Shown: piece by piece, positions 17,973-25,663 of the stretch
How positions within the stretch are numbered: the first letter of the stretch is position 1
Layout of the letters: each line of letters begins with the position of its first letter
Source: an uncultured Oscillospiraceae bacterium
GTDB taxonomy: Bacteria; Bacillota; Clostridia; Oscillospirales; Acutalibacteraceae
NCBI GenBank assembly: GCA_902478605.1
Contig: CABSLQ010000016.1
Span: 1 to 49,772 of the forward strand
Direction of reading: 5' to 3'
DNA: 49,772 nucleotides
The notes under the pieces: model-generated
Told to the model about the DNA's origin: nothing
Databases searched by the model: none
The model's input: the letters and a program-made list of their open reading frames with translations, nothing else
Translations under genes and position numbers: made by a program

Positions 17973-18130
17973 CCCGATACGGTATCGGGAATCCATACAA
18001 AAAACGTCCCGTATGTTGCACTTCCGGCCGGGAGAGTTACCACGGCCGCGGGAATGAATGCGCTTTCATTCCCGCGCTGCACCCTCTCGCAGTTTGGCCG
18101 AACGGGAACGAACACCGCTCGTTCCCGTTC
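17973..18130 (-). other. array of hairpins in the ftsL-pbp gap
   Basis: Two perfect 12-bp stems lie in tandem: CGCGGGAATGAA (18047-18058) with 18065-18076, and GAACGGGAACGA (18100-18111) with 18119-18130. A smaller one, CCCGAT/ATCGGG, lies at 17973-17989. The two large stems share a GGGAAYGA core. None has a U tract, and no frame in the gap looks coding. Confidence 0.6.
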
Positions 18131-18230
18131 CTTCTGCCCTCATAAAACAGAGCCGCCGCCCCCACCGAGAGCGGCGCCCCTCAACACATTCTTATTGCGT
18201 ACGGCCCGGCGGTATGCCGCCAGCCGGCCC

Positions 18231-18707
18231 TCAGGAGAAAATTTTTGTCACCGCATCCAGTATGCTGTCCCACCAGTGGGCCGGTTCCTCGGGCAGCGTC
18301 ACGGTCTCCTCGTCCTCGCTGGTCACAAAATGGATTTGATTGCTCTCCAGTGCGGTCATGCCCTGCTCGGCGGCATACTCATCCACGCTCTGTGCGCTCA
18401 GCTGCCGCGCCAGCTCCGCTTCCAGGCGGGTCTCCTCGCTTTTCAGCTCGCTGAGCTGCTGCTGATACTGGTTCAGCTCGCGGTTCATTTCGGTCAGCTG
18501 CACCCGGCTGGTAACCATCATGCTGACCACACCGACGATGACACCCGACACGGCCAGTACCGCCATGGTGTTGAGCACCTTCTGGGCACGTGTGCGGCGG
18601 CGCTCAGCCTTCTGCATCTTCTTGTTGGGTTTGAGTTCGACGATTTTAGCCTCTTTGGGTTCAAACAGGGCCAAATCATACGCTTCCGAGTGATTGTGCG
18701 CCGCCAT
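18231..18707 (-). CDS. ftsL: FtsL-like division protein
   Basis: This 158-aa protein has a basic cytoplasmic tail, a single membrane segment near residues 46-68, and an extracytoplasmic coiled coil (M-N-R-E-L-N-Q-Y-Q-Q-Q-L-S-E-L-K) of about 40 residues. The acidic C-terminus ends near W-W-D-S-I-L-D. FtsL sequences diverge fast; the call rests on topology and the conserved position between rsmH and the first PBP gene. It would act with FtsQ as a scaffold activating the septal synthase. It begins 30 bp after rsmH. Confidence 0.75.
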   Translation of the reverse strand: MAAHNHSEAYDLALFEPKEAKIVELKPNKKMQKAERRRTRAQKVLNTMAVLAVSGVIVGVVSMMVTSRVQLTEMNRELNQYQQQLSELKSEETRLEAELARQLSAQSVDEYAAEQGMTALESNQIHFVTSEDEETVTLPEEPAHWWDSILDAVTKIFS

Positions 18708-18737
18708 GCTGCCATCCTCCTTTTGTATTCCTGTCTG

Positions 18738-19688
<951 letters not shown>

Positions 19689-19726
19689 CTGTATCCCGCC
19701 TTTCACCTGCGTCGCTGTACCCGGCG

Positions 19727-20146
19727 TCAGAAGCCGAGCTTCATGAATTCCGCCTCCACCGCTTCGGAGGTCATCTCGCCCACATCCTCTTCATAGAGAA
19801 CCGGGTTCCAGATCTCGGCGCGTTTGCCCGCGCCGACAACCAGCGCTTCCTTTTCAAGAGAGGCATAGGCCAGCAGATGCTTAGGGAGCAGAATACGTCC
19901 CTGCGCATCCACCTGCACGTCCGCCGCGTTGGTGGAAATATACCGCAGCAGCTTGCGTGCCTGGGTCATCGGCGTGTTGGACAAGCCCTCAATGAGCTTG
20001 TCCCACTCCTCCATGGAATAGAGGCTCACACAATGGTCCATGACCGCCGCGGCGATAAATGTTTCGCCCAGCTTTTCTCTCAGCTTAGCCGGCACAAAGA
20101 TGCGCCCCTTCGCGTCGATATTGTGTTGGTAACGGCCATAGAGCAT
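19727..20146 (-). CDS. mraZ: MraZ transcriptional regulator of the dcw operon
   Basis: This 139-aa protein has two tandem AbrB-like swapped-hairpin half-domains: Y-Q-H-N-I-D-A-K-G-R-I-F-V-P and V-Q-V-D-A-Q-G-R-I-L-L-P. MraZ forms a ring-shaped oligomer that binds short direct repeats at its own promoter and controls the mra/dcw operon. Such repeats are present upstream at 20282-20321. A GAGGT site precedes the ATG. It is the first gene of the eleven-gene minus-strand operon. Confidence 0.95.
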   Translation of the reverse strand: MLYGRYQHNIDAKGRIFVPAKLREKLGETFIAAAVMDHCVSLYSMEEWDKLIEGLSNTPMTQARKLLRYISTNAADVQVDAQGRILLPKHLLAYASLEKEALVVGAGKRAEIWNPVLYEEDVGEMTSEAVEAEFMKLGF

Positions 20147-20176
20147 GTGCGATACCTCGTCAGAAAAATCAAGGTT

Positions 20177-20208
20177 CCGGGTTTCCGCAGGGGATGGCGG
20201 AAACCCGG
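20177..20208 (-). promoter_or_regulatory. 12-bp hairpin in the mraZ leader
   Basis: CCGGGTTTCCGC (20177-20188) pairs perfectly with 20197-20208 around an 8-base loop, ending about 30 bases before the mraZ start. ATTTTT follows a few bases downstream on the minus strand, so it could act as a weak terminator or attenuator, or protect the 5' end. Confidence 0.45.
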
Positions 20209-20281
20209 TGGGGGGGATTACGGGCGAAAGAGGCGGGGTGCAGGGGGGGAAACGGTGGAAAACTCAGTGGAAAGTGTTGAA

Positions 20282-20321
20282 ATCCACCACTCCGCACCAC
20301 TTGACGCTACTTTTCACCACT
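20282..20321 (-). promoter_or_regulatory. MraZ operator: four 10-bp direct repeats
   Basis: Read on the minus strand, four consecutive 10-mers begin AGTGGTG, AGTAGCG, AGTGGTG, AGTGGTG (20321 down to 20282), with variable last three bases. Known MraZ boxes are GTGG-type direct repeats on a 10-bp period next to the mraZ promoter. The array covers the expected start of transcription, which suits repression. Confidence 0.8.
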
Positions 20322-20329
20322 TGAGACCT

Positions 20330-20358
20330 ATTATACGGGATTTTTACGTAAATTGCAA
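20330..20358 (-). promoter_or_regulatory. dcw operon promoter
   Basis: TTGCAA (20353-20358), a 17-bp spacer and a perfect TATAAT (20330-20335) read into mraZ, leaving a leader of about 175 nt. The MraZ repeats begin nine bases past the -10. Confidence 0.8.
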
Positions 20359-20477
20359 GAGGCATAGCGATTTTTTCCGTGAGCATTTTGTGTCAAAAAG
20401 CTTGTAAATATTTCCTGCTTCGCAGCATTTCCCCCGTTCGAAAGCGAATGCCCCCTTTTTCGCGAACAAACGCCAAA

Positions 20478-20504
20478 AGAGCCGGTGCATGCTGCACCGG
20501 CTCT
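20478..20504 (-). terminator. terminator of the rsmD-coaD operon
   Basis: A perfect 12-bp stem (AGAGCCGGTGCA and complement, arms 20478-20489 and 20493-20504) with a three-base loop is followed on the minus strand by TTTTGG, just after the coiled-coil gene. Confidence 0.8.
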
Positions 20505-20528
20505 CCGTTGGCCTGGGTATTGTTCGGA

Positions 20529-21011
20529 TCAGTCGTCCGTTTCTTCCTCCGTCTCCGCTTTGCGGGCGGGCGGATTGCGCAGAATCTGGCGCGCCTGCCG
20601 CACCTCGGTCAAACTGCGGCCCAGGGTTTCCTCCGTGCGCTTAAGGACATCCTCGGAGAAATCCTGCGCACCGCGCCGCATCTCGCGCGCCTTGAGCTGC
20701 GCCTGGCCAAGAATTTCCTTCGCCTTGGCCTGCGCCTGCCGCACGACCTCCTCATGGGAGACAAGGGCGCGCGCCCGCTCTTCCGCTTTGCGCACAATGT
20801 CCTCCGCTTCCCTTTTGGCGGTGGACACAATATCGGCCCGATCGGCGACGATGGCGCGGGCCTGCCGGATTTCGGAAGGCATATTGGCCCGGATGTCGTC
20901 AATGATATCGCGCAGCCGATCCGGTTCGACCAGGCACTTGCCCGTCAGCGGCATGCTGAAGGCCTTGTCAATCATATCGTCGATCTGTTCGAGCAATTCG
21001 TCCACCGTCAT
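20529..21011 (-). CDS. coiled-coil protein, ATP-synthase-b-like
   Basis: This 160-aa soluble protein begins M-T-V-D-E-L-L-E-Q-I-D-D-M. From about residue 45 to 145 it is a charged Ala/Arg/Glu-rich helix (repeats such as K-A-E-E-R-A-R-A-L and A-Q-A-K-A-K-E-I-L-G-Q-A) resembling the stalk subunit b of ATP synthase or DivIVA-type coiled coils. There is no membrane segment. The start overlaps the coaD stop (ATGA). Similar genes lie beside coaD in other Clostridia, often labelled only as ATPase-like. Function is unknown; a structural role is plausible. Confidence 0.75.
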   Translation of the reverse strand: MTVDELLEQIDDMIDKAFSMPLTGKCLVEPDRLRDIIDDIRANMPSEIRQARAIVADRADIVSTAKREAEDIVRKAEERARALVSHEEVVRQAQAKAKEILGQAQLKAREMRRGAQDFSEDVLKRTEETLGRSLTEVRQARQILRNPPARKAETEEETDD

Positions 21012-21499
21012 GCTTCCTCTTCCTTTCCAATCTTCTTCAAAATATCCGGCATGATGCACGCCGGAACGAATCCGGTAATATCGCCGCCAAAACCGGCCAC
21101 CTGCTTGACCAGGCTGGAGGATAAATACATATGCTCCGCCGTGGTGGTCAGAAACACCGTCTCCGCCTCCGGATAAAGCTTGCGGTTGGTGAGCGCCATC
21201 TGGAATTCATATTCAAAATCGGACATCGCGCGCAGGCCCTTGACGATGACATCCGCCTTGTGCTGCCGCGCATATTCGGCGAGCAGACCGCCGTAGCTGT
21301 CCACCACCACGTTGGGCAGTCCGCCGGTGGCCCGGCGGAGAAAATCCATGCGTTCCTCCTTGGTGAAGGCCGGCTGCTTGGCGGAATTGGTCATCACCAC
21401 CACGATCACCCGATCGAACAGCTGGGCCGCCCGCCGTATAATATCCAGGTGTCCGTACGTCACCGGATCAAAGCTGCCCGGGCAAATGGCAATCCTCAT
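21008..21499 (-). CDS. coaD: pantetheine-phosphate adenylyltransferase
   Basis: CoaD converts 4'-phosphopantetheine and ATP to dephospho-CoA. The 163-aa length is normal. G-S-F-D-P-V-T-Y-G-H holds the nucleotidyltransferase GxFDPxTxGH motif, and the C-terminal E-H-M-Y-L-S-S-S-L-V-K is the ISSTxVR-type phosphate loop. The start overlaps the rsmD stop by four bases, and its stop overlaps the next start by four bases, indicating translational coupling. Confidence 0.96.
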   Translation of the reverse strand: MRIAICPGSFDPVTYGHLDIIRRAAQLFDRVIVVVMTNSAKQPAFTKEERMDFLRRATGGLPNVVVDSYGGLLAEYARQHKADVIVKGLRAMSDFEYEFQMALTNRKLYPEAETVFLTTTAEHMYLSSSLVKQVAGFGGDITGFVPACIMPDILKKIGKEEEA

Positions 21500-22068
21500 G
21501 GGGATTCGCCCCTTCCGTCCAAATTATCCGTCTGCGTCCAGCGGTACAGCCAGACACGCACCCGGCCGTAGCGGTATTCCCGCATACGCCGGAACGCCCC
21601 CACCGTTTCGGGAGGCATTTGCCCCTCGTCACCCTCACAGAGTATGACGCCGCCCGGCTGCATATGGGGTACCAGCCCTTCCAGGGCGGCCGTCAGCAGC
21701 TCCGCCCCATACGGTGGATCGAGAAAAGCCAGATCAAACCGCTCTCCCGGACGGGATAAGAAGGAGAGCGCGTCAACCGCCACCACCCGCGCCTGTGCCG
21801 CCAGATGCGCCGTCTGCAGATTGCGGCGGATGACGGCCACCGCCTCCGGATTGCAGTCCACAAAAACGCAACTGGCCGCTCCGCGGCTGAGTGCTTCAAC
21901 GCCAAGCTGGCCGGAGCCGGCGAAAAGATCCAATGCTCGCCTGCCTTCAATGTCAAATTGTATGGCACTGAACAGGCCTTCCTTCACTCGCTCGGCCGTA
22001 GGACGCGTTTCCTGTCCGGCCAGCGTTTCCAGACGGCAGCCCCGGGCGCTTCCTGTTATCACTCGCAT
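21496..22068 (-). CDS. rsmD: 16S rRNA (guanine-966-N2) methyltransferase
   Basis: The 190-aa RsmD begins M-R-V-I-T-G-S-A-R-G and has R-P-T-A-E-R-V-K-E-G-L-F, the SAM loop D-L-F-A-G-S-G-Q-L-G, and the D-P-P-Y catalytic motif. It methylates G966 of 16S rRNA. It is the first gene of rsmD-coaD-coiled-coil, a common Firmicute pairing. Confidence 0.95.
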   Translation of the reverse strand: MRVITGSARGCRLETLAGQETRPTAERVKEGLFSAIQFDIEGRRALDLFAGSGQLGVEALSRGAASCVFVDCNPEAVAVIRRNLQTAHLAAQARVVAVDALSFLSRPGERFDLAFLDPPYGAELLTAALEGLVPHMQPGGVILCEGDEGQMPPETVGAFRRMREYRYGRVRVWLYRWTQTDNLDGRGESP

Positions 22069-22123
22069 GTCGTTTCTCCCTGCACAAAGCCCCGGCGGGC
22101 CGGATTGGCATACTATAGACTTT

Positions 22124-22153
22124 TATTATCCCACGGAACAGCGCGTCTGTCAA
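22124..22153 (-). promoter_or_regulatory. promoter of rsmD-coaD operon
   Basis: TTGACA (22148-22153), an 18-bp spacer and GATAAT (22124-22129) on the minus strand lie immediately past the proC stop. Confidence 0.65.
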
Positions 22154-22156
22154 TGG

Positions 22157-22951
22157 TCAGAGCTGGTTATCCCGATCCAGGCTGGCCTGCGCCGCCGCGA
22201 TGACGGCCGCTTCAAAGCCATCCGCCTGTAGGGAACAAACCCCCGCGATGGTGGTTCCGGCCGGAGAACATACCTGATCGGCAAGCGCGCGCGGATGCTC
22301 GCCCGTTTCCTGCAGCAGACGCGTCGTCCCCAGCACCGCCTGGCTGGCAATTTTTATCGCCAGCGGCTTCGGGATACCGAATTTGACGCCCGCCTGTGCG
22401 AGCGCGTCCACATATAATAAGGTATAAGCAGGCGAGCAGCTTGCGATTACGGAGAAGGCCGAAAACAGCCGTTCTTCCAGTTCAATGACCTCGCCGACCG
22501 CCTCGAAGATCCGACGCACCATGCCTTTGTGTGTATCGTCCACCAGACGATTGCCGCAAAAAGCGCTGATCGACTCATTGACCTTGGCGTTGATATTGGG
22601 CATCACCCGCACCAGCGGCAGCCCCTCCCCCGCCATCTCTTCCAGCGAAGCCAAATCCTTGCCCGCCGCAATGGATATGACCAGCGGCCGGCAGCGGTGC
22701 AGGGTTCCCGCCAGCATGGGCAGAACCGCCGGCAGCACCTGCGGCTTGACCGCAAGCACGAGCGCATCCACGCCGGAGGCCGTCGAGTCGGCGGACGGGC
22801 AGATGGTCACACCGCAGTCCGCATACAAAGCGGTCAGCTTGGTCTCGTCTGTGTCGTATACCCATATATTTTCCCCGCGGAAGCCGCTGCCCGCCATCCC
22901 GCGGATGATGGCCCCCGCCATATTGCCTGCGCCAATAAACCCAACGGTCAT
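22157..22951 (-). CDS. proC: pyrroline-5-carboxylate reductase
   Basis: ProC reduces pyrroline-5-carboxylate to proline with NAD(P)H. The 264-aa protein begins M-T-V-G-F-I-G-A-G-N-M-A-G-A-I, a Rossmann loop. It contains V-R-V-M-P-N-I-N-A and the C-terminal S-P-A-G-T-T-I-A-G substrate loop, all family hallmarks. It has its own promoter upstream and is monocistronic or reads into the rsmD promoter region. No proA or proB is in the window. Confidence 0.95.
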   Translation of the reverse strand: MTVGFIGAGNMAGAIIRGMAGSGFRGENIWVYDTDETKLTALYADCGVTICPSADSTASGVDALVLAVKPQVLPAVLPMLAGTLHRCRPLVISIAAGKDLASLEEMAGEGLPLVRVMPNINAKVNESISAFCGNRLVDDTHKGMVRRIFEAVGEVIELEERLFSAFSVIASCSPAYTLLYVDALAQAGVKFGIPKPLAIKIASQAVLGTTRLLQETGEHPRALADQVCSPAGTTIAGVCSLQADGFEAAVIAAAQASLDRDNQL

Positions 22952-22992
22952 AATCTGCCGCCCCTTTTCGTCTGATTTCGACGTTTTCTTCT

Positions 22993-23021
22993 ATTTTACC
23001 CGCAAAAGCATCCCTTGTCAA
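22993..23021 (-). promoter_or_regulatory. proC promoter
   Basis: TTGACA (23016-23021), a 17-bp spacer and TAAAAT (22993-22998) read toward proC. Confidence 0.75.
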
Positions 23022-23034
23022 TTGCCGTATACAA

Positions 23035-23064
23035 CACACCCCCGGCCGTTGACCGGGGGGTGTG
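23035..23064 (-). terminator. probable terminator of the aminotransferase gene
   Basis: CACACCCCCGG pairs with CCGGGGGGTGTG with one bulged base, just past the stop at 23072. The minus-strand tail TTGTAT is a weak U tract. Confidence 0.55.
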
Positions 23065-23071
23065 CGGGCGA

Positions 23072-24349
23072 TTAAGCGGACAGCCGTTTGCGGACCGCGG
23101 CCATCTGCGCGCAGATACAGAACAGATCCATCGCCGTCTGCAGCTCCTCCAGCGGCGGGAAGGTCGGGGCGATGCGGATATTGGAATCGTGCGGATCCCG
23201 GCCGTAAGGATAGCTGGCGCCGGCAGGGGTCATCACCACCCCCGCTTCTCCCAGCAGACGCACCGTCTCCTTGGCGCAGCCTTCCATCACGTTGACGCTG
23301 ACGAAATAGCCGCCCCTGGGCGTGTGCCACTGGGCGATCCCCGTGCCGCCGAGCTGTTTTTCCAGCGTATCCAGCACCACCTGGAACTTGGGCCGCAAAA
23401 TGGCGGCATGGAGCTCCATGTGTGCCTTGAGCCCGTCCAGATCTTTGAAATACCGCGCATGGCGCAGCATATTGATTTTATCATGTCCTATGGTCTGCAT
23501 GCTCATGCGCTTTTTCACATCGGCAATATTGCGGGGGCTGGCCGCCATGGCCGCCACTCCCGCACCGGGGAAGCTAATCTTGGAGGTGGAGGCAAACATC
23601 ACGACGATATCCTCGTTGCCGCAGGCTTTGGCTTCTTCGTAAAGGTTCAGCAGCGTGTCGCCCTCGCCGAACAGGTGATGCAGGCAGTAGGCGTTGTCCC
23701 ACATAATGCGGAAGTCTTCTGCCGCCGGGCGCAGGGCCGCCAGCCGGCGCACCGTCTCATCCGAATAGGTGATGCCGTCCGGGTTGGAATATTTGGGCAC
23801 GCACCAGATGCCCTTGACAAGCGGATCGGCGACAAGGCGTTCCACCGCGTCCATATCGGGGCCGGCCACGGTCATTTCCACCGGAATCAGCTCAAACCCG
23901 AAAAACTCGGTCACAGCAAAATGCCGGTCATAGCCGGGCGCCGGACATAGGAATTTCACCGCGCCCTGTGTGCCCCAGGGCTTACCGCCGCACACGCCCT
24001 TGGCAAAGGCACAGGCGATGTAATCAAACATCATATTGAGGCTGGAATTGCCGCCGATGATCACATTATCGGGTTCCATTTCCAGCACGCCGCCGAACAG
24101 CGCCTTCATCTCCGGGATACCGTCAAGCAGGCCATAGTTGCGCGTGTCCACGCCCGCCGCCGTTTTATAGCCTTCCCGGGCATTCACGCATTCCAGCATA
24201 TCCATTGTCAAATCCAGCTGTTCCGGCCCGGGCTTACCGCGCGACATGTCCAGCTTTAAATGGCGGGCCTTATAGCTCTCATAGCTTTTCTGCAGCTGTT
24301 CCGCGTGTTTCTCCAGCTGCTCCCGTGTCATCGTGCATATGGATTCCAC
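23072..24349 (-). CDS. PLP-dependent aspartate aminotransferase (subgroup Ic type)
   Basis: This 425-aa fold-type I aminotransferase has the PLP lysine Lys257 in S-T-S-K-I-S-F-P-G-A-G, N-P-D-G at 199-202, the ring-stacking D218 in W-D-N-A-Y, and a late R-I-A-P-T-F-P. The long N-terminus with M-S-R-G-K-P-G-P-E-Q-L-D-L matches the single-gene Ic (MocR-like catalytic domain) aspartate aminotransferases rather than class Ia. It would interconvert aspartate and oxaloacetate with 2-oxoglutarate. The start is a GTG with GAGAGGAG about nine bases upstream; the nearest ATG is six codons later. Confidence 0.88.
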   Translation of the reverse strand: MESICTMTREQLEKHAEQLQKSYESYKARHLKLDMSRGKPGPEQLDLTMDMLECVNAREGYKTAAGVDTRNYGLLDGIPEMKALFGGVLEMEPDNVIIGGNSSLNMMFDYIACAFAKGVCGGKPWGTQGAVKFLCPAPGYDRHFAVTEFFGFELIPVEMTVAGPDMDAVERLVADPLVKGIWCVPKYSNPDGITYSDETVRRLAALRPAAEDFRIMWDNAYCLHHLFGEGDTLLNLYEEAKACGNEDIVVMFASTSKISFPGAGVAAMAASPRNIADVKKRMSMQTIGHDKINMLRHARYFKDLDGLKAHMELHAAILRPKFQVVLDTLEKQLGGTGIAQWHTPRGGYFVSVNVMEGCAKETVRLLGEAGVVMTPAGASYPYGRDPHDSNIRIAPTFPPLEELQTAMDLFCICAQMAAVRKRLSA

Positions 24350-24398
24350 GACTACAGACTCCTCTCAAACTTGCATTTCTCATTTCAAACCTCTCATT

Positions 24399-24427
24399 AT
24401 TCTAATATACGCGCGCCTGTTTTGCAA
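24399..24427 (-). promoter_or_regulatory. aminotransferase promoter
   Basis: TTGCAA (24422-24427), a 17-bp spacer and TAGAAT (24399-24404) on the minus strand. Confidence 0.65.
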
Positions 24428-24550
24428 GTTAATTTTCCTCCTCCTGCAAAGTTTGGCGTTTTTGCCGGAAAGTGTCGAAGAAACCTCCGTTCTGTCTCCT
24501 TCCTGTTAAAAAAAGCACCTATTTCGCAAGAGAAAATTGCGATCTCCCCC

Positions 24551-24579
24551 TTGACAAGACCTGCAATATTGTATATAAT
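24551..24579 (+). promoter_or_regulatory. consensus promoter of tRNA-Val
   Basis: A full consensus TTGACA (24551-24556), 17-bp spacer and TATAAT (24574-24579) lie 33 bp upstream of the tRNA, as expected for a strongly transcribed stable RNA. Confidence 0.9.
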
Positions 24580-24612
24580 GGCATCCGTCGCAAATCCTGA
24601 GAGAAAAAACAA

Positions 24613-24688
24613 GGACGTTTAGCTCAGCTGGTAGAGCATTCGCTTGACGTGCGAAGGGTCAGCGGTTCAAGTCCGTTAACGTCCACCA
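24613..24688 (+). tRNA. tRNA-Val (anticodon GAC)
   Basis: A 76-nt cloverleaf has a 7-bp acceptor (GGACGTT/AACGTCC), D arm GCTC/GAGC, anticodon stem TTCGC/GCGAA around TTGACGT (anticodon GAC, valine), variable loop GGGTC, T arm with TTCAAGT, discriminator A and encoded CCA. It is a single tRNA unit with its own promoter and terminator. Confidence 0.97.
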
Positions 24689-24727
24689 AAGAAACAGTTC
24701 GTCCTGACGGACGGACTGTTTCTTTTT
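24689..24727 (+). terminator. terminator of tRNA-Val
   Basis: A stem of about 15 bp (from AAGAAACAGTTCGTC to its complement ending at 24725, one G-U pair) with a 6-base loop is followed by a T-rich run. It starts directly after the CCA end. Confidence 0.9.
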
Positions 24728-24790
24728 ATGTGCGATAACGCCTTATGGTGAGAATTTTCTGAAAAGCCGGCAGTCTTTTCGATGCCGTTC

Positions 24791-24816
24791 GCGGTTGAAC
24801 TCCATTAACGTCCGCC
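24791..24816 (+). repeat. decayed copy of the tRNA-Val 3' end
   Basis: GCGGTTGAACTCC and ATTAACGTCCGCC match the T arm and acceptor 3' strand of the tRNA (24663-24687) with four mismatches in about 25 bases, some 100 bp downstream in the same orientation. The rest of a tRNA is absent. It looks like a degenerate att duplication or tRNA remnant. Confidence 0.55.
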
Positions 24817-24897
24817 GGACCGACGGCCCACAATGCATAACAAGCTAGGACAAGAGACGTTTCTTCTTAATCTTTGGTTAAAATACGGCCGCTTCCC

Positions 24898-24926
24898 TTG
24901 TATTTTATTCTGCCAGCGTATACAAT
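24898..24926 (+). promoter_or_regulatory. HD-domain gene promoter
   Basis: TTGTAT (24898-24903), a 17-bp spacer and TACAAT (24921-24926) lie about 40 bp ahead of the start codon. Confidence 0.6.
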
Positions 24927-24967
24927 ACAGGTAGATATAGAGTTTTGAACCAAAAAGGAGGCGGCCT

Positions 24968-25447
24968 ATGCGTCTGACCCAAGAAGAACGGGACTATTTC
25001 GATACCTGTGCGAAGGAAATTTTATCCAGCGAAGCGGTGCAGTCCATGCGCGGCTTTGTTCAGCACGGACGGGTATCCTGCCTTGAGCACAGCCTTGCCG
25101 TCGCGTACTACAGCTACTGGCTGTGCCGGCGGCTGCACCTGCGCGTGGACGGCCGCAGCCTCATCCGCGGCGCGCTGCTGCACGATTTTTTCCTGTATGA
25201 CTGGCACAAGGCAGGGCGCCAATACGGCCTGCACGGCTTTACCCATCCCACCACCGCTCTTCGCAACGCCCGGCGCCATTTCTCTCTCAATCCCCGGGAA
25301 GAGGATATTATCGAAAACCACATGTGGCCGCTGACCATCCGGCGTCTTCCCCGCTGCCGCGAAACGTTTGTCGTCTGCGCCGTGGACAAATGGCGCTCTC
25401 TTGCCGAGACCTTTCGCCTGGCGCGTCCGATACCTTCCTCCCGCTGA
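24968..25447 (+). CDS. HD-domain phosphohydrolase-like protein
   Basis: This 159-aa soluble protein has the HD-superfamily metal-binding pattern: H in C-L-E-H-S, H-D in L-L-H-D-F-F, H in F-T-H-P, and a late D in A-V-D-K-W. Members hydrolyse phosphomonoesters, phosphodiesters or nucleotides; the substrate here is not predictable. AAAAAGGAGG precedes the ATG. It is monocistronic between the tRNA region and glgP, with its own promoter and terminator. Confidence 0.8.
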   Translation: MRLTQEERDYFDTCAKEILSSEAVQSMRGFVQHGRVSCLEHSLAVAYYSYWLCRRLHLRVDGRSLIRGALLHDFFLYDWHKAGRQYGLHGFTHPTTALRNARRHFSLNPREEDIIENHMWPLTIRRLPRCRETFVVCAVDKWRSLAETFRLARPIPSSR

Positions 25448-25449
25448 AA

Positions 25450-25485
25450 AAACGCCGCGCTTTTCAACCAAGAGCCGCGGCGTTT
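25450..25485 (+). terminator. terminator of the HD-domain gene
   Basis: AAACGCCGCG (25450-25459) pairs with CGCGGCGTTT (25476-25485) around a 16-base loop directly after the stop. Confidence 0.7.
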
Positions 25486-25584
25486 CCTTATAGCGAATAT
25501 TCGTCTTATTTTTGTGCATAAAGCTATATTTTTCTTGTATTTCGTCTGATTCATGGCCCTTATTTGGATATTATAATCGAACTA

Positions 25585-25613
25585 TTGCAAAATTCTCACA
25601 TATACTATATAAT
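25585..25613 (+). promoter_or_regulatory. glgP promoter
   Basis: TTGCAA (25585-25590), a 17-bp spacer and TATAAT (25608-25613) lie 50 bp upstream of the glgP start. Confidence 0.8.
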
Positions 25614-25663
25614 GAAGCAGACAACGAAAAAATCTTCGTTTTTGAAAGGAATGAAACAATCGG

